In this document: piece by piece, positions 8,537 to 15,884 of the stretch
Numbering within the stretch: position 1 is the first letter of the stretch
Layout of the letters: each line of letters starts with the position of its first letter
Source of the DNA: M3007 sp044230315
GTDB taxonomy: Bacteria > Bacteroidota > Bacteroidia > Chitinophagales > Saprospiraceae
Reading direction: 5' to 3'
NCBI GenBank assembly: GCA_044230315.1
Contig: JBGARJ010000011.1
Span: 81,841 to 145,840, forward strand
Length of the DNA stretch: 64,000 nt
Notes under the pieces: generated by a model
Database searches by the model: none
Told to the model about the DNA's origin: nothing
Seen by the model: only the letters and a program-made list of their open reading frames with translations
Made by a program: the position numbers and the translations under genes

Positions 8537-8551
8537 CCAAACCTGTTCTTA
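8537..8551. repeat. Palindromic repeat family, solo end
   Basis: The complement reads TAAGAACAGGTTTGG, identical over 15 bases to the left end of copy A at 1374. It sits exactly between two convergent genes and its TAA is the stop codon of the leftward ThuA-fusion gene. No partner arm lies within 100 bp; the nearest oppositely oriented end is copy B, on the far side of the glycosyltransferase. Confidence 0.65.
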
Positions 8552-11500
8552 AAAATTGAACCGCAACCAATCCACCGCCGCGACGGGTTTCCCGCCAGGC
8601 ACCGGGTCGTGCACCAGCACAAAATAGAGGTCGTGCAGCGCATCATAGGCCGACGAACCCATTTTATCAACCGGCAATACCAATTCCTGAAGCCCTCCGG
8701 CGGCGTTGGCCGCCGGAATGGCCGCTGTGCCAACGAGGCGACCGCCGGGTGCGTCGAGATGTAGCTCGAGTCGCCCGCCGCCGGTGTACCGGCCCGTAGC
8801 CAGGTCGATTGCAAAACTGACCGAGGTGATTCCCCGCAGATCGATTTGCTGGAACGCCAGGAAACTCCCGGGCCTGAGCTCGCGCAACACGGCGACACTG
8901 TTATTCAAAGGACGCCGGGTCGTGGTCACGTCGCCGGAGCAGCTATCGGCCAATTCGGCTTGCTGGGTAGATAAACGCAGCAGGAGGGTTTGGCTGCCCG
9001 ATAATGACATTTGGCCGGCAGGGGCGTGGTCTTTATAGTGGGCGTGAAATATATAGGCGCCCGCCGATCCGGATGTAGCGCCGGTATTCGCAGGCGGGGT
9101 GAGCATGTAGGCGCCCTGCAGGCTTAGTGGCCGGTTGGCCGGATCGCTCAGGGAGAGAATCCAGCGCACCATTTCCTGAATGTCTTTTTCGGGCTGCGGG
9201 TGTGCAATCATAGCCCGGTCGCTCCAATTGCCCGAACCGCCTTTGATGACTTTCTGGGTGAGCATGCGCAGGGCATCTTTATCTTTTTCATAACGGCCGG
9301 CAATGGCCAGAAAGGCCGGGCCGTTCACCTGGTGGTCGATGGCGTGACAGGCTTTACAATCGGAGCGGTCGATCAGCGTTTTTCCACGGGCAAATGGATT
9401 GGCCGGCGCGGGCAAATGGTACCTCCGCGCCAATTGGGCCGGCGGCGGTGCGGAAGTCCGGTATTCAATGGCAATAGCAATGGAGTCGGGGCTGATGCGC
9501 CCGTCTTCCAGCGATCCGTCTTCGGGGTCCGAAATAAGGACCTTGTAGTTCAACAGCTCGCCCGGCTGGTAAAAACTGCGATTTTTACCGCCAAAATCCC
9601 ATTGCACACTCGGAGGGGAGTTGGTACCGGCCTGACTATTACCCCTGCGGTAATCGATCCGGCTCAGGCAGGCATCCGGGTTGTTGCCAAACCATTCAGT
9701 TCCATATTCCAATACCCATAGTGCGCCGGTTTTATCAATAAGCATGTCGATGGGCCGGAACATCCGGATCGACCCGGCGAGGGGCTCCATACTCGTCAGG
9801 CGGTCCAGGGAGTCTATCCCAATGGCCATCATCCAGTTGCGCATCCAGTCGTAGACGATCACCTTTTTATCAAAATTATCCGGGAAACGGGTTTCTGCCG
9901 GATACTGGTCGCAATAGTAGGTTGGGCCGGCCATGGCGCAACGGGTGCCGTTGGCCACCAATGGAAATTCGACGCTGCTTTTGAACGAGTACCAGATCAG
10001 CGGCGGCCGGGCCGGCGGCAAATTCCGGTCGCCGGTATTGTTGGGCGAATTATTGACCGGGTGTGCCGGATCGAAATACGGCCCCGACTGGTTTGTCTCG
10101 TAATGGTGATAGCGGTAGGCCTTATTGTTGCCGGTAAAATATGGCCAGCCATAATTTCCGGCCGTGCGGGCAATATTGATCTCGTCGTACCCCTCCGGCC
10201 CCATCAAACTGTCGGGCTTATTGGCATCCGGGCCCGGCTCTCCCCAGATCAGCAGGCGCCGCCGGTCGTCGTAGGAGATCCGGTAGGGATTGCGGCAACC
10301 CATGACGTAAATTTCCGGCCGCCCGTGCCCCATCGGGCGCGCGTTGGCCAGCTTCGGATAATCGGCGGCGATACTAACAGGAGGCCGCGCGGGCGTCGGC
10401 AACGGATCGTCGAACCGCACTTCCCTGCCCATAAACATCGTGACCTCCTTTTCCACATACAAATTACCCGCCGGGCAGCTATACGACCCGTCTGGCAGGG
10501 GTTTTATTCGCAGAATTTTACCGCGCAAATCCATCGAATTAGAGGCGGACCGCTGTGCGTCATACGCGCGCTTGCCCGGGCGCTCATCGATGCTGGAGAA
10601 ACCCTGGTCGTCGTGGCTGGAGTTGTCGCCCAGTGAAACGTACAGGTAGCCCTGGGCGTCGAATTTCAACGAACCGGGGGCGTGGACGTTGTTCTTGTCG
10701 TGGTCGGTTGGGACCTTGAGCATGACCTGTTCCGAAGCGTAGTAGAGGGAGTCGTTCGCATATACGAAGCGCGACAAATAGATCGCCTGCTCCCGGTTTT
10801 CGGGTGAAAATAACAGGTAGATCCAATGGTTTTGCGCCCAATTGGGGTCGATCTCCATACCCAGCAAGCCTTCGTGGTTTTTGATATAAACAGCCAGCTC
10901 GCCTACTTTTTTGGTATCGTTTGTGGCCGGATCAAAGCGCTTGACGGCGCCACGGCGTTCGATAAACAGGATTTTTCCATCCGGGAACATGCGCATGGCC
11001 ATGGGCTCGTACAGATTGCACACCAGGGAGGTTTTGACAAAACCCGTTGTACTGGCCGGTGCAGCCGGCGCGGCGCGCAGGGCCTGAAGTTGTATGGGAT
11101 GGTTGTTGCCAATGGCATATTGCAAACCTCCGCGCAGGTGCTGCAAGAACGCAGGTTCGCTGTACGATGCCGTCGTATGGCCCATAGCCGTAAAAAAAGA
11201 CCGGCCACCGTCGAAATCGTGGTACCAGGCTATGGGGTGCAAGCTGCCCATGGTGCCGCCCTGATAACTGTTTTCATCCAACGTCAGGAGCAGGTGCAGG
11301 TCGGAAGCAAGGTGGGTCAGGTTGAACCACTCGTCTTTGCGCTTCCAGGTCGCTCCGAGGTGACGGGTTGCCGGATTTTCCTGATCGCGCACCTGGAGGG
11401 TGGCGGCTTGCACTTCCGATTGGCTGTCGAAGCGGCCGCCAACCAGGTCGCCATACCATTTCCAGTTGTGCTCGGTATCGATGGCCGTGTGAATGCCCAC

Positions 11501-11839
11501 AAAACCGCCGCCGGCCTGGATATACCGCTGAAAAACAGCTTCCTGGGTGGGGTTAAGCACATCGCCGGCCGTATTCAAAAAGATAATGGCAGCGTACTGG
11601 ACGATATCCTTTTCGTTGAACACTTCGGCTTCGTCCGTGACGTCGGCACGCCAGCCGTTTTCGGCGCACAGTTTTTGCAAGGCCTCCACTGCGGCAGGCG
11701 TACATTCGTGGATATAGAATTCAGGCTTATCAAAAATCAACACCCGCGGTTTTTGGTCGCCCGACGCACAGCGTTGCAAGAACAATGTGAGCAAGCACAG
11801 GCAAATCAGCGCACTGGCAATACGGACAGAAAACTGCAT
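8549..11839 (-). CDS. ThuA / PQQ-type sugar dehydrogenase / cytochrome c / CBM fusion lipoprotein
   Basis: Predicted exported multidomain oxidoreductase, 1096 residues from the start at 11839 (MQFSVRIASALICLCLLTLF, then QRC, a weak lipobox). An upstream in-frame Met at 11860 is possible. Domains in order: ThuA-like trehalose-utilisation domain (about 30-250, with GGGFVGIHTAIDTEHNWKWY), then a glucose/sorbosone dehydrogenase beta-propeller (about 280-720, with KILFIERRGAVKRFDP and MGCRNPYRISYD). A PKD-like linker follows, then a class I cytochrome c with one haem site CKACH near residue 860, and a C-terminal CBM6-like beta-sandwich. ThuA-GSDH-cyt c fusions are common in Bacteroidota and are thought to oxidise sugars in the periplasm. 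The substrate is unknown. The gene stands alone. Its stop codon is shared with a repeat end. Confidence 0.88.
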   Translation of the reverse strand: MQFSVRIASALICLCLLTLFLQRCASGDQKPRVLIFDKPEFYIHECTPAAVEALQKLCAENGWRADVTDEAEVFNEKDIVQYAAIIFLNTAGDVLNPTQEAVFQRYIQAGGGFVGIHTAIDTEHNWKWYGDLVGGRFDSQSEVQAATLQVRDQENPATRHLGATWKRKDEWFNLTHLASDLHLLLTLDENSYQGGTMGSLHPIAWYHDFDGGRSFFTAMGHTTASYSEPAFLQHLRGGLQYAIGNNHPIQLQALRAAPAAPASTTGFVKTSLVCNLYEPMAMRMFPDGKILFIERRGAVKRFDPATNDTKKVGELAVYIKNHEGLLGMEIDPNWAQNHWIYLLFSPENREQAIYLSRFVYANDSLYYASEQVMLKVPTDHDKNNVHAPGSLKFDAQGYLYVSLGDNSSHDDQGFSSIDERPGKRAYDAQRSASNSMDLRGKILRIKPLPDGSYSCPAGNLYVEKEVTMFMGREVRFDDPLPTPARPPVSIAADYPKLANARPMGHGRPEIYVMGCRNPYRISYDDRRRLLIWGEPGPDANKPDSLMGPEGYDEINIARTAGNYGWPYFTGNNKAYRYHHYETNQSGPYFDPAHPVNNSPNNTGDRNLPPARPPLIWYSFKSSVEFPLVANGTRCAMAGPTYYCDQYPAETRFPDNFDKKVIVYDWMRNWMMAIGIDSLDRLTSMEPLAGSIRMFRPIDMLIDKTGALWVLEYGTEWFGNNPDACLSRIDYRRGNSQAGTNSPPSVQWDFGGKNRSFYQPGELLNYKVLISDPEDGSLEDGRISPDSIAIAIEYRTSAPPPAQLARRYHLPAPANPFARGKTLIDRSDCKACHAIDHQVNGPAFLAIAGRYEKDKDALRMLTQKVIKGGSGNWSDRAMIAHPQPEKDIQEMVRWILSLSDPANRPLSLQGAYMLTPPANTGATSGSAGAYIFHAHYKDHAPAGQMSLSGSQTLLLRLSTQQAELADSCSGDVTTTRRPLNNSVAVLRELRPGSFLAFQQIDLRGITSVSFAIDLATGRYTGGGRLELHLDAPGGRLVGTAAIPAANAAGGLQELVLPVDKMGSSAYDALHDLYFVLVHDPVPGGKPVAAVDWLRFNF

Positions 11840-12637
11840 GGCAGATATTTTCCTTGATTCCATGAAAATAAAAATCGGCTTCCATTCGGGCACGGGCTCG
11901 AAGCTATTTACTTGTCCAAAACCATACCGTCTTTGCAGTACTTACGCGTGCTTCGGCGGCTGTTTAAAAACTTTGGCCAAAATCAGGAATCAGTACCGGT
12001 TGGGGCGCCAAATGTACCGGCAAATGAAAGGAAGCGCCACACCGGCCGAACCAATTCGAAGTGAAAAGTTGTCGGTGAATTTTTGAACCTCCGTCGGGAA
12101 AGAAATCATCCTCCGCATATCGCTACTTTTACGCTCCTCCAAATCACGCGGTTATTCATTTCAGTAATTCGACAGGTTTTTACAAGCCATTGAAAATGAA
12201 ACCTGTGCAAGAGGCGCTGTGTTTAAATTATCGGTGCCGCAACGAAGAAAGCGCTTACGGTATAGACGTGCCGGAAGCAGTTATAACCAGCAAACAGGAT
12301 TCGTTAATTTTTTGGTACAGGTGCTAATCCTATTCCACGGGCTGAAATTGCCAAATTAAATTGTCGCCAACCCGCCTGATGCTATATTTTTATTTACAGC
12401 CATACTAAAATGACGGTACGTTTGGGTGCCCAACCCAATCGTCCTTTCGTGTATTCCAGATGTCCTCTTATACTAAGACTACCGCTTGCGGACCTTAGGT
12501 TATGCCATGAAACATGAAGATTGGCCTTTGCAATATCCTGACTGTTTAAAAGCCAATCATCCACCCAATTTAGCAGCGCGCGTGCTTATAGTACCCCACT
12601 GTGAGCTATCGCTTTTTGAAGCCATAATCCTGTAAGT
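11840..12637. other. Long non-coding interval
   Basis: About 800 bp upstream of both the leftward ThuA-fusion gene and the rightward EAD-receptor gene, so it should hold divergent promoters. TACTTTTA at about 12123 is a weak TAnnTTTG-like match. A 43-codon frame at 12196-12327 (ATG to TAA, beginning MKPVQEALCLNY) is open but has no RBS, no recognised similarity and no conserved neighbour, so it is left uncalled. GC is lower than in flanking genes. No repeats, RNA gene or transposase remnant was recognised. Confidence 0.5.
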
Positions 12638-14218
12638 ATGAATAAGATATCTGACCTGATTGCCGCCGGTAAAATAAAGGAGGCATTAAAAAAACTAATG
12701 TACGCTTCAAAGACGCGCGATCCTGACATTTACCATCAAGGTATTCTGTTGTCGGCGCGGCTGGAAAAATACGAAAAGGAAAAACGGCTCGGGCTCCTGG
12801 AAAGCGATACGGAGTTAAGGAACATTGAACATGCCGTTTTGCAACTCAGTGAACAATTGACCGAAGAACTCCCGGGTGGCTTTTGGAAGCGGCCCCGGTC
12901 CGTTTTTGCACTGCCGTTTATGGGCCTTTTGGCTATAATGCTATTTTTTTCCGTCCGATATTTCATACTCCCAAAAACGACTTTTAACCAAAAGGGGAAA
13001 CTGGAGCAGCTCAGGTTCACCGATGAAAGCATGAAAGTGATCGGCATCTACCCGAGCGATATATTTGGCATCGACCAAAAACTTGGGTTACATAAAGCGA
13101 TGGAACACAGCGGGTTTAATTTTGAAATAATTGACCTGGATTTTCTGAGCTTTACGGAAATGAAAGCGGGTAAGATCCGGCCGCTCCTCGACACGTTACA
13201 TTCCTTGCTCCAGCACCAAAATATAGCCTGCATCATCGGACCTTCTATCACTGAATGCAGCACAGAAATACTAAAACTGATGTTTGAATCCGAGTCGCGC
13301 GTGCCCATTTTTGTAACAAGTGCCGCATCGGAACAATTTTTGGATTGGAATTTTTATAGCACGTACCTGAATTTGTTCCGCACGGGAACAGGTATCGATA
13401 CAAGAGCCAGATTGATCAATAATTTCTTGAAAAACGAGAAGATCCAAACCCGGTCTTTGTTTCTGGTTGAGCATAATCCTACCACAACCTCCTTTGGCGA
13501 ATTGTATTTACAGGAACTCACGAACCGCTCGGAGGTAATTAATGCCGCTTTACAGGACGGAAAGATTAACACCCTTCGGTATGCATCTGCAAAAGACAGC
13601 GTATCGCACTTAATGAACACCCTGAAGTCTGTAATGGGCAATTATGATTATTGTTTTATGCTTGGGGTGGGCAATCAGTTTAAATTGGTGATTGACAGTT
13701 TTTACCGAGGCGAAAACAGTATAGAACACTTGCCTAAATTCGGTGGCTGGATGAATGGTTATACCTTGAATAAGGAACTTCAGAAAAGCCGGTCTGATAT
13801 CCTGAACAACAAAATTTTTGAAATAACAGACATCGATATCAGCCGCTCCTCCGGCAATAACCGGAACAATGAGTACAAATACCTCACGCAGTTTAAACAT
13901 GATTTTGATGCAGACGTGCATCCCGGTATGCGCGACCTTGCCATCACCTATGATGCCGCCATTTGCCTGATCGAAACCTACAAGTCTTTGATCAATACAG
14001 AGCATCGCGGTACTTTTGCCCGCAGCCTCCGTTTCGATCCGGCTACGTCTGCCATTCTCGCGGACCGGATGAAATCCATGGAATTTGAAGCGATCTCTTC
14101 TACGATCAGGTTCAATGATCAAGGTGTAAACACCGCAAGCGGATTATTCGGGGCTGTTTATGACTCCAATGAAAATAAATGGATCCCGATTGATTTGAAT
14201 ATCTTACTCAAAATATGA
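12638..14218 (+). CDS. EAD11-like / transmembrane / type 1 periplasmic-binding receptor
   Basis: A 526-residue three-part protein. Residues 1-75 form a small all-helical domain (MNKISDLIAAGKIKEALKKL, then ILLSARLEKYEKEKRLGLLE) closely resembling effector-associated domain 11, an adaptor module of bacterial conflict systems. A single transmembrane helix follows (about 90-110, FALPFMGLLAIMLFFSVRYF). The rest is a type 1 periplasmic-binding fold like Peripla_BP_6 (about 125-515), with CIIGPSITECSTEIL near 192 and PIFVTSAASEQF near 222. The topology implies a cytoplasmic adaptor and an external ligand-binding head: a receptor and not a transporter subunit, since no ABC genes adjoin. The last four bases overlap the start of the queE-like gene (ATGA). 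The EAD11 call is by eye. An alternative is an unrelated helical hairpin. Confidence 0.75.
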   Translation: MNKISDLIAAGKIKEALKKLMYASKTRDPDIYHQGILLSARLEKYEKEKRLGLLESDTELRNIEHAVLQLSEQLTEELPGGFWKRPRSVFALPFMGLLAIMLFFSVRYFILPKTTFNQKGKLEQLRFTDESMKVIGIYPSDIFGIDQKLGLHKAMEHSGFNFEIIDLDFLSFTEMKAGKIRPLLDTLHSLLQHQNIACIIGPSITECSTEILKLMFESESRVPIFVTSAASEQFLDWNFYSTYLNLFRTGTGIDTRARLINNFLKNEKIQTRSLFLVEHNPTTTSFGELYLQELTNRSEVINAALQDGKINTLRYASAKDSVSHLMNTLKSVMGNYDYCFMLGVGNQFKLVIDSFYRGENSIEHLPKFGGWMNGYTLNKELQKSRSDILNNKIFEITDIDISRSSGNNRNNEYKYLTQFKHDFDADVHPGMRDLAITYDAAICLIETYKSLINTEHRGTFARSLRFDPATSAILADRMKSMEFEAISSTIRFNDQGVNTASGLFGAVYDSNENKWIPIDLNILLKI

Positions 14219-14970
14219 TAAAACTAGCCAAACTAAATAACCAACCCGAAATATTCCATTCCATCCAGGGCGAGGGCAAAAACCTGGGACGCCCTTCGGT
14301 TTTCGTGCGCCTGTCGCTCTGTAATTTGTATTGCATCTGGTGCGATACCGACTATACCTGGAACTGGGAAGGAACGCGTTTCCCGCACCGTAACGACGCA
14401 CTGGAAGGCTATACCAAGTTTAAGAAGGCAGACTATATCATCCAGTTGCCGAACACGGAGATCATCCGCTGTATCACGCAGTATAATTGCCCGAACCTGG
14501 TGATCACCGGAGGAGAACCGCTGGTACAAAAAAAAGACCTGCTTCCCCTGGTAAAAGCATTGAAGGCCCTCGATCCGGCTTACCACATCGAGTTTGAAAC
14601 GAACGGGACCATCCTGCCGGGAAAGGAACTGGACGGCTATAGCGATCAATACAATGTATCCGTAAAACTATCCAATTCGCGAGTGGACTATGCCGATCGG
14701 ATCATCCCCGACGCTATTTCCTTTTTTGCGCGTTCGCCAAAAGCCAACTTCAAATTTGTGGTGGACGAGGCATCCGATTTGGCGGAGATAATAGCGTTGC
14801 AGGAGGCCTTCGATATCGCCAGCGACAAAATTTACCTCATGCCGCAGGGCACGAAAGTCAGCGCCTTGCAATCGAAAGAAATGTGGTTGGTGGATAGCTG
14901 CAAGGCGCACAATTTCAATTATACCGATCGAATCCACATCCGCATTTTTGGCGATAAGCGCGGCGTGTGA
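14215..14970 (+). CDS. queE: 7-carboxy-7-deazaguanine synthase-like radical SAM protein
   Basis: Radical SAM enzyme of 251 residues, expected to convert 6-carboxy-tetrahydropterin to 7-carboxy-7-deazaguanine for queuosine or 7-deazaguanine DNA modification. FHSIQGEGKNLGRPSVFVRL is a QueE hallmark. The cluster motif is C36-x3-C40-x2-C43 (CNLYCIWC). The VITGGEPLVQ stretch is the SAM-binding GGE motif (about 101-110), and KFVVDE and MPQGT follow. The start overlaps the stop of the receptor gene by four bases, so the two are translationally coupled. No queC, queD or queF lies nearby. QueE paralogs without such partners may have other substrates, so the exact reaction is less certain than the family. 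Confidence 0.85.
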   Translation: MIKLAKLNNQPEIFHSIQGEGKNLGRPSVFVRLSLCNLYCIWCDTDYTWNWEGTRFPHRNDALEGYTKFKKADYIIQLPNTEIIRCITQYNCPNLVITGGEPLVQKKDLLPLVKALKALDPAYHIEFETNGTILPGKELDGYSDQYNVSVKLSNSRVDYADRIIPDAISFFARSPKANFKFVVDEASDLAEIIALQEAFDIASDKIYLMPQGTKVSALQSKEMWLVDSCKAHNFNYTDRIHIRIFGDKRGV

Positions 14971-15051
14971 GCCTTCCCGCAAATCGACCGCTGGGGGTCT
15001 TTCCCGGGGGTGCGCCAAAAGGCTGCTTCATGAAAAACGCGACAAAATTAT

Positions 15052-15112
15052 GCCCCCTGGATGCACGGCGGCACAGCGTTCTAAGCGCTGTGCCGCCGTG
15101 CATCCAGGGGGC
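15052..15112. terminator. Perfect 27-bp palindrome between convergent genes
   Basis: A 27-base left arm (15052-15078, starting GCCCCCTGGATGCACG) is followed by a 7-base loop TTCTAAG. An exactly complementary right arm (15086-15112) completes it. It lies between the ends of queE (+) and a membrane protein gene (-), so a bidirectional terminator is the simple reading. No T-tract follows on either strand, and the arms are much longer than usual terminator stems, so a REP-like or MITE-like hairpin is also possible. Confidence 0.6.
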
Positions 15113-15178
15113 GTTAAAATATGCTGCGGCGGGTAATTTTGAATGCCGGCATTTGGCACAAACCCGGGGTACATCCGG

Positions 15179-15706
15179 TTATTCCGCCAGCACATTGCCC
15201 ATGACCCCTTCCTGTACCCGCAGCCAGCCCATCAGCACGAGTACCAGGGCGCCCACGGCGAAGAACGAAGCGAAGAAACCGCCTACGAACGGGATCAACC
15301 CGATCAGCGCCTGGATAATGGCCAGCGGCATCGCTACCAGCAGCAGCATGGCGCCGCTTTTGCCTGTTTCGCCGATCGATTCGGAACCGCGCAGCCGTAA
15401 AAATCCGACCAGTTCAAGCGCGAACGCCCCGATGTACAGGATGCCGGCAAAGACCCACATCAGCGGGATCAGGTCGACAAATGAGGCGATGGCGCCGATG
15501 ATGGCCGCGATACTCAGCAGGCGCACGGCGCCCTGGCCGTTGGCGTCGAGGCCCGTTTTCAGTTTGCTCAGGCCGGAGTAGAACAGGATGAACCCCAGGA
15601 TGGCCACGAGGGTGGAGGCCCAGCCGCTGCCGATGCCGTTGAACAATTGCAGCAGCGCGCCGCAGAGGATAAAAGAGACCGATTGAATTGCTTCGTTGCG
15701 TTTCAT
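15179..15706 (-). CDS. Small polytopic membrane protein, unknown function
   Basis: 175 residues with four or five hydrophobic helices: about 8-25, 30-48, 65-85, 88-105 and 118-165 (the last may be two). No charged catalytic motif, metal site or known transporter signature is visible. The short loops carry a few acidic residues, and there is no signal peptide beyond the first helix. The gene stands alone, convergent with queE and followed by the 27-bp palindrome. Start at 15706 (MKRNEAIQSV) is the first Met of the conserved-looking hydrophobic body. I do not recognise the family. Confidence 0.75.
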   Translation of the reverse strand: MKRNEAIQSVSFILCGALLQLFNGIGSGWASTLVAILGFILFYSGLSKLKTGLDANGQGAVRLLSIAAIIGAIASFVDLIPLMWVFAGILYIGAFALELVGFLRLRGSESIGETGKSGAMLLLVAMPLAIIQALIGLIPFVGGFFASFFAVGALVLVLMGWLRVQEGVMGNVLAE

Positions 15707-15884
15707 GATAAAAGTGTGTTGAGTGGTGAGGACGAATGGTTGTCAACTTGAATTTCCCATTAGTACCCCCCGCATGCTGCCCGGTACCCACCCGAAAAGA
15801 AATTTTTTAAAAAATTTAAGCCCGCCCGAAAAGGCTCTTCTGAAACGTTACCTTCGCTAATATGTACCAAACATCCAATTGATC

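Noticed and set aside
12196..12327. 43-codon frame in the long gap before the EAD receptor gene
   Set aside because: ATG to TAA is open and composition is plausible, but there is no similarity or context to support it.
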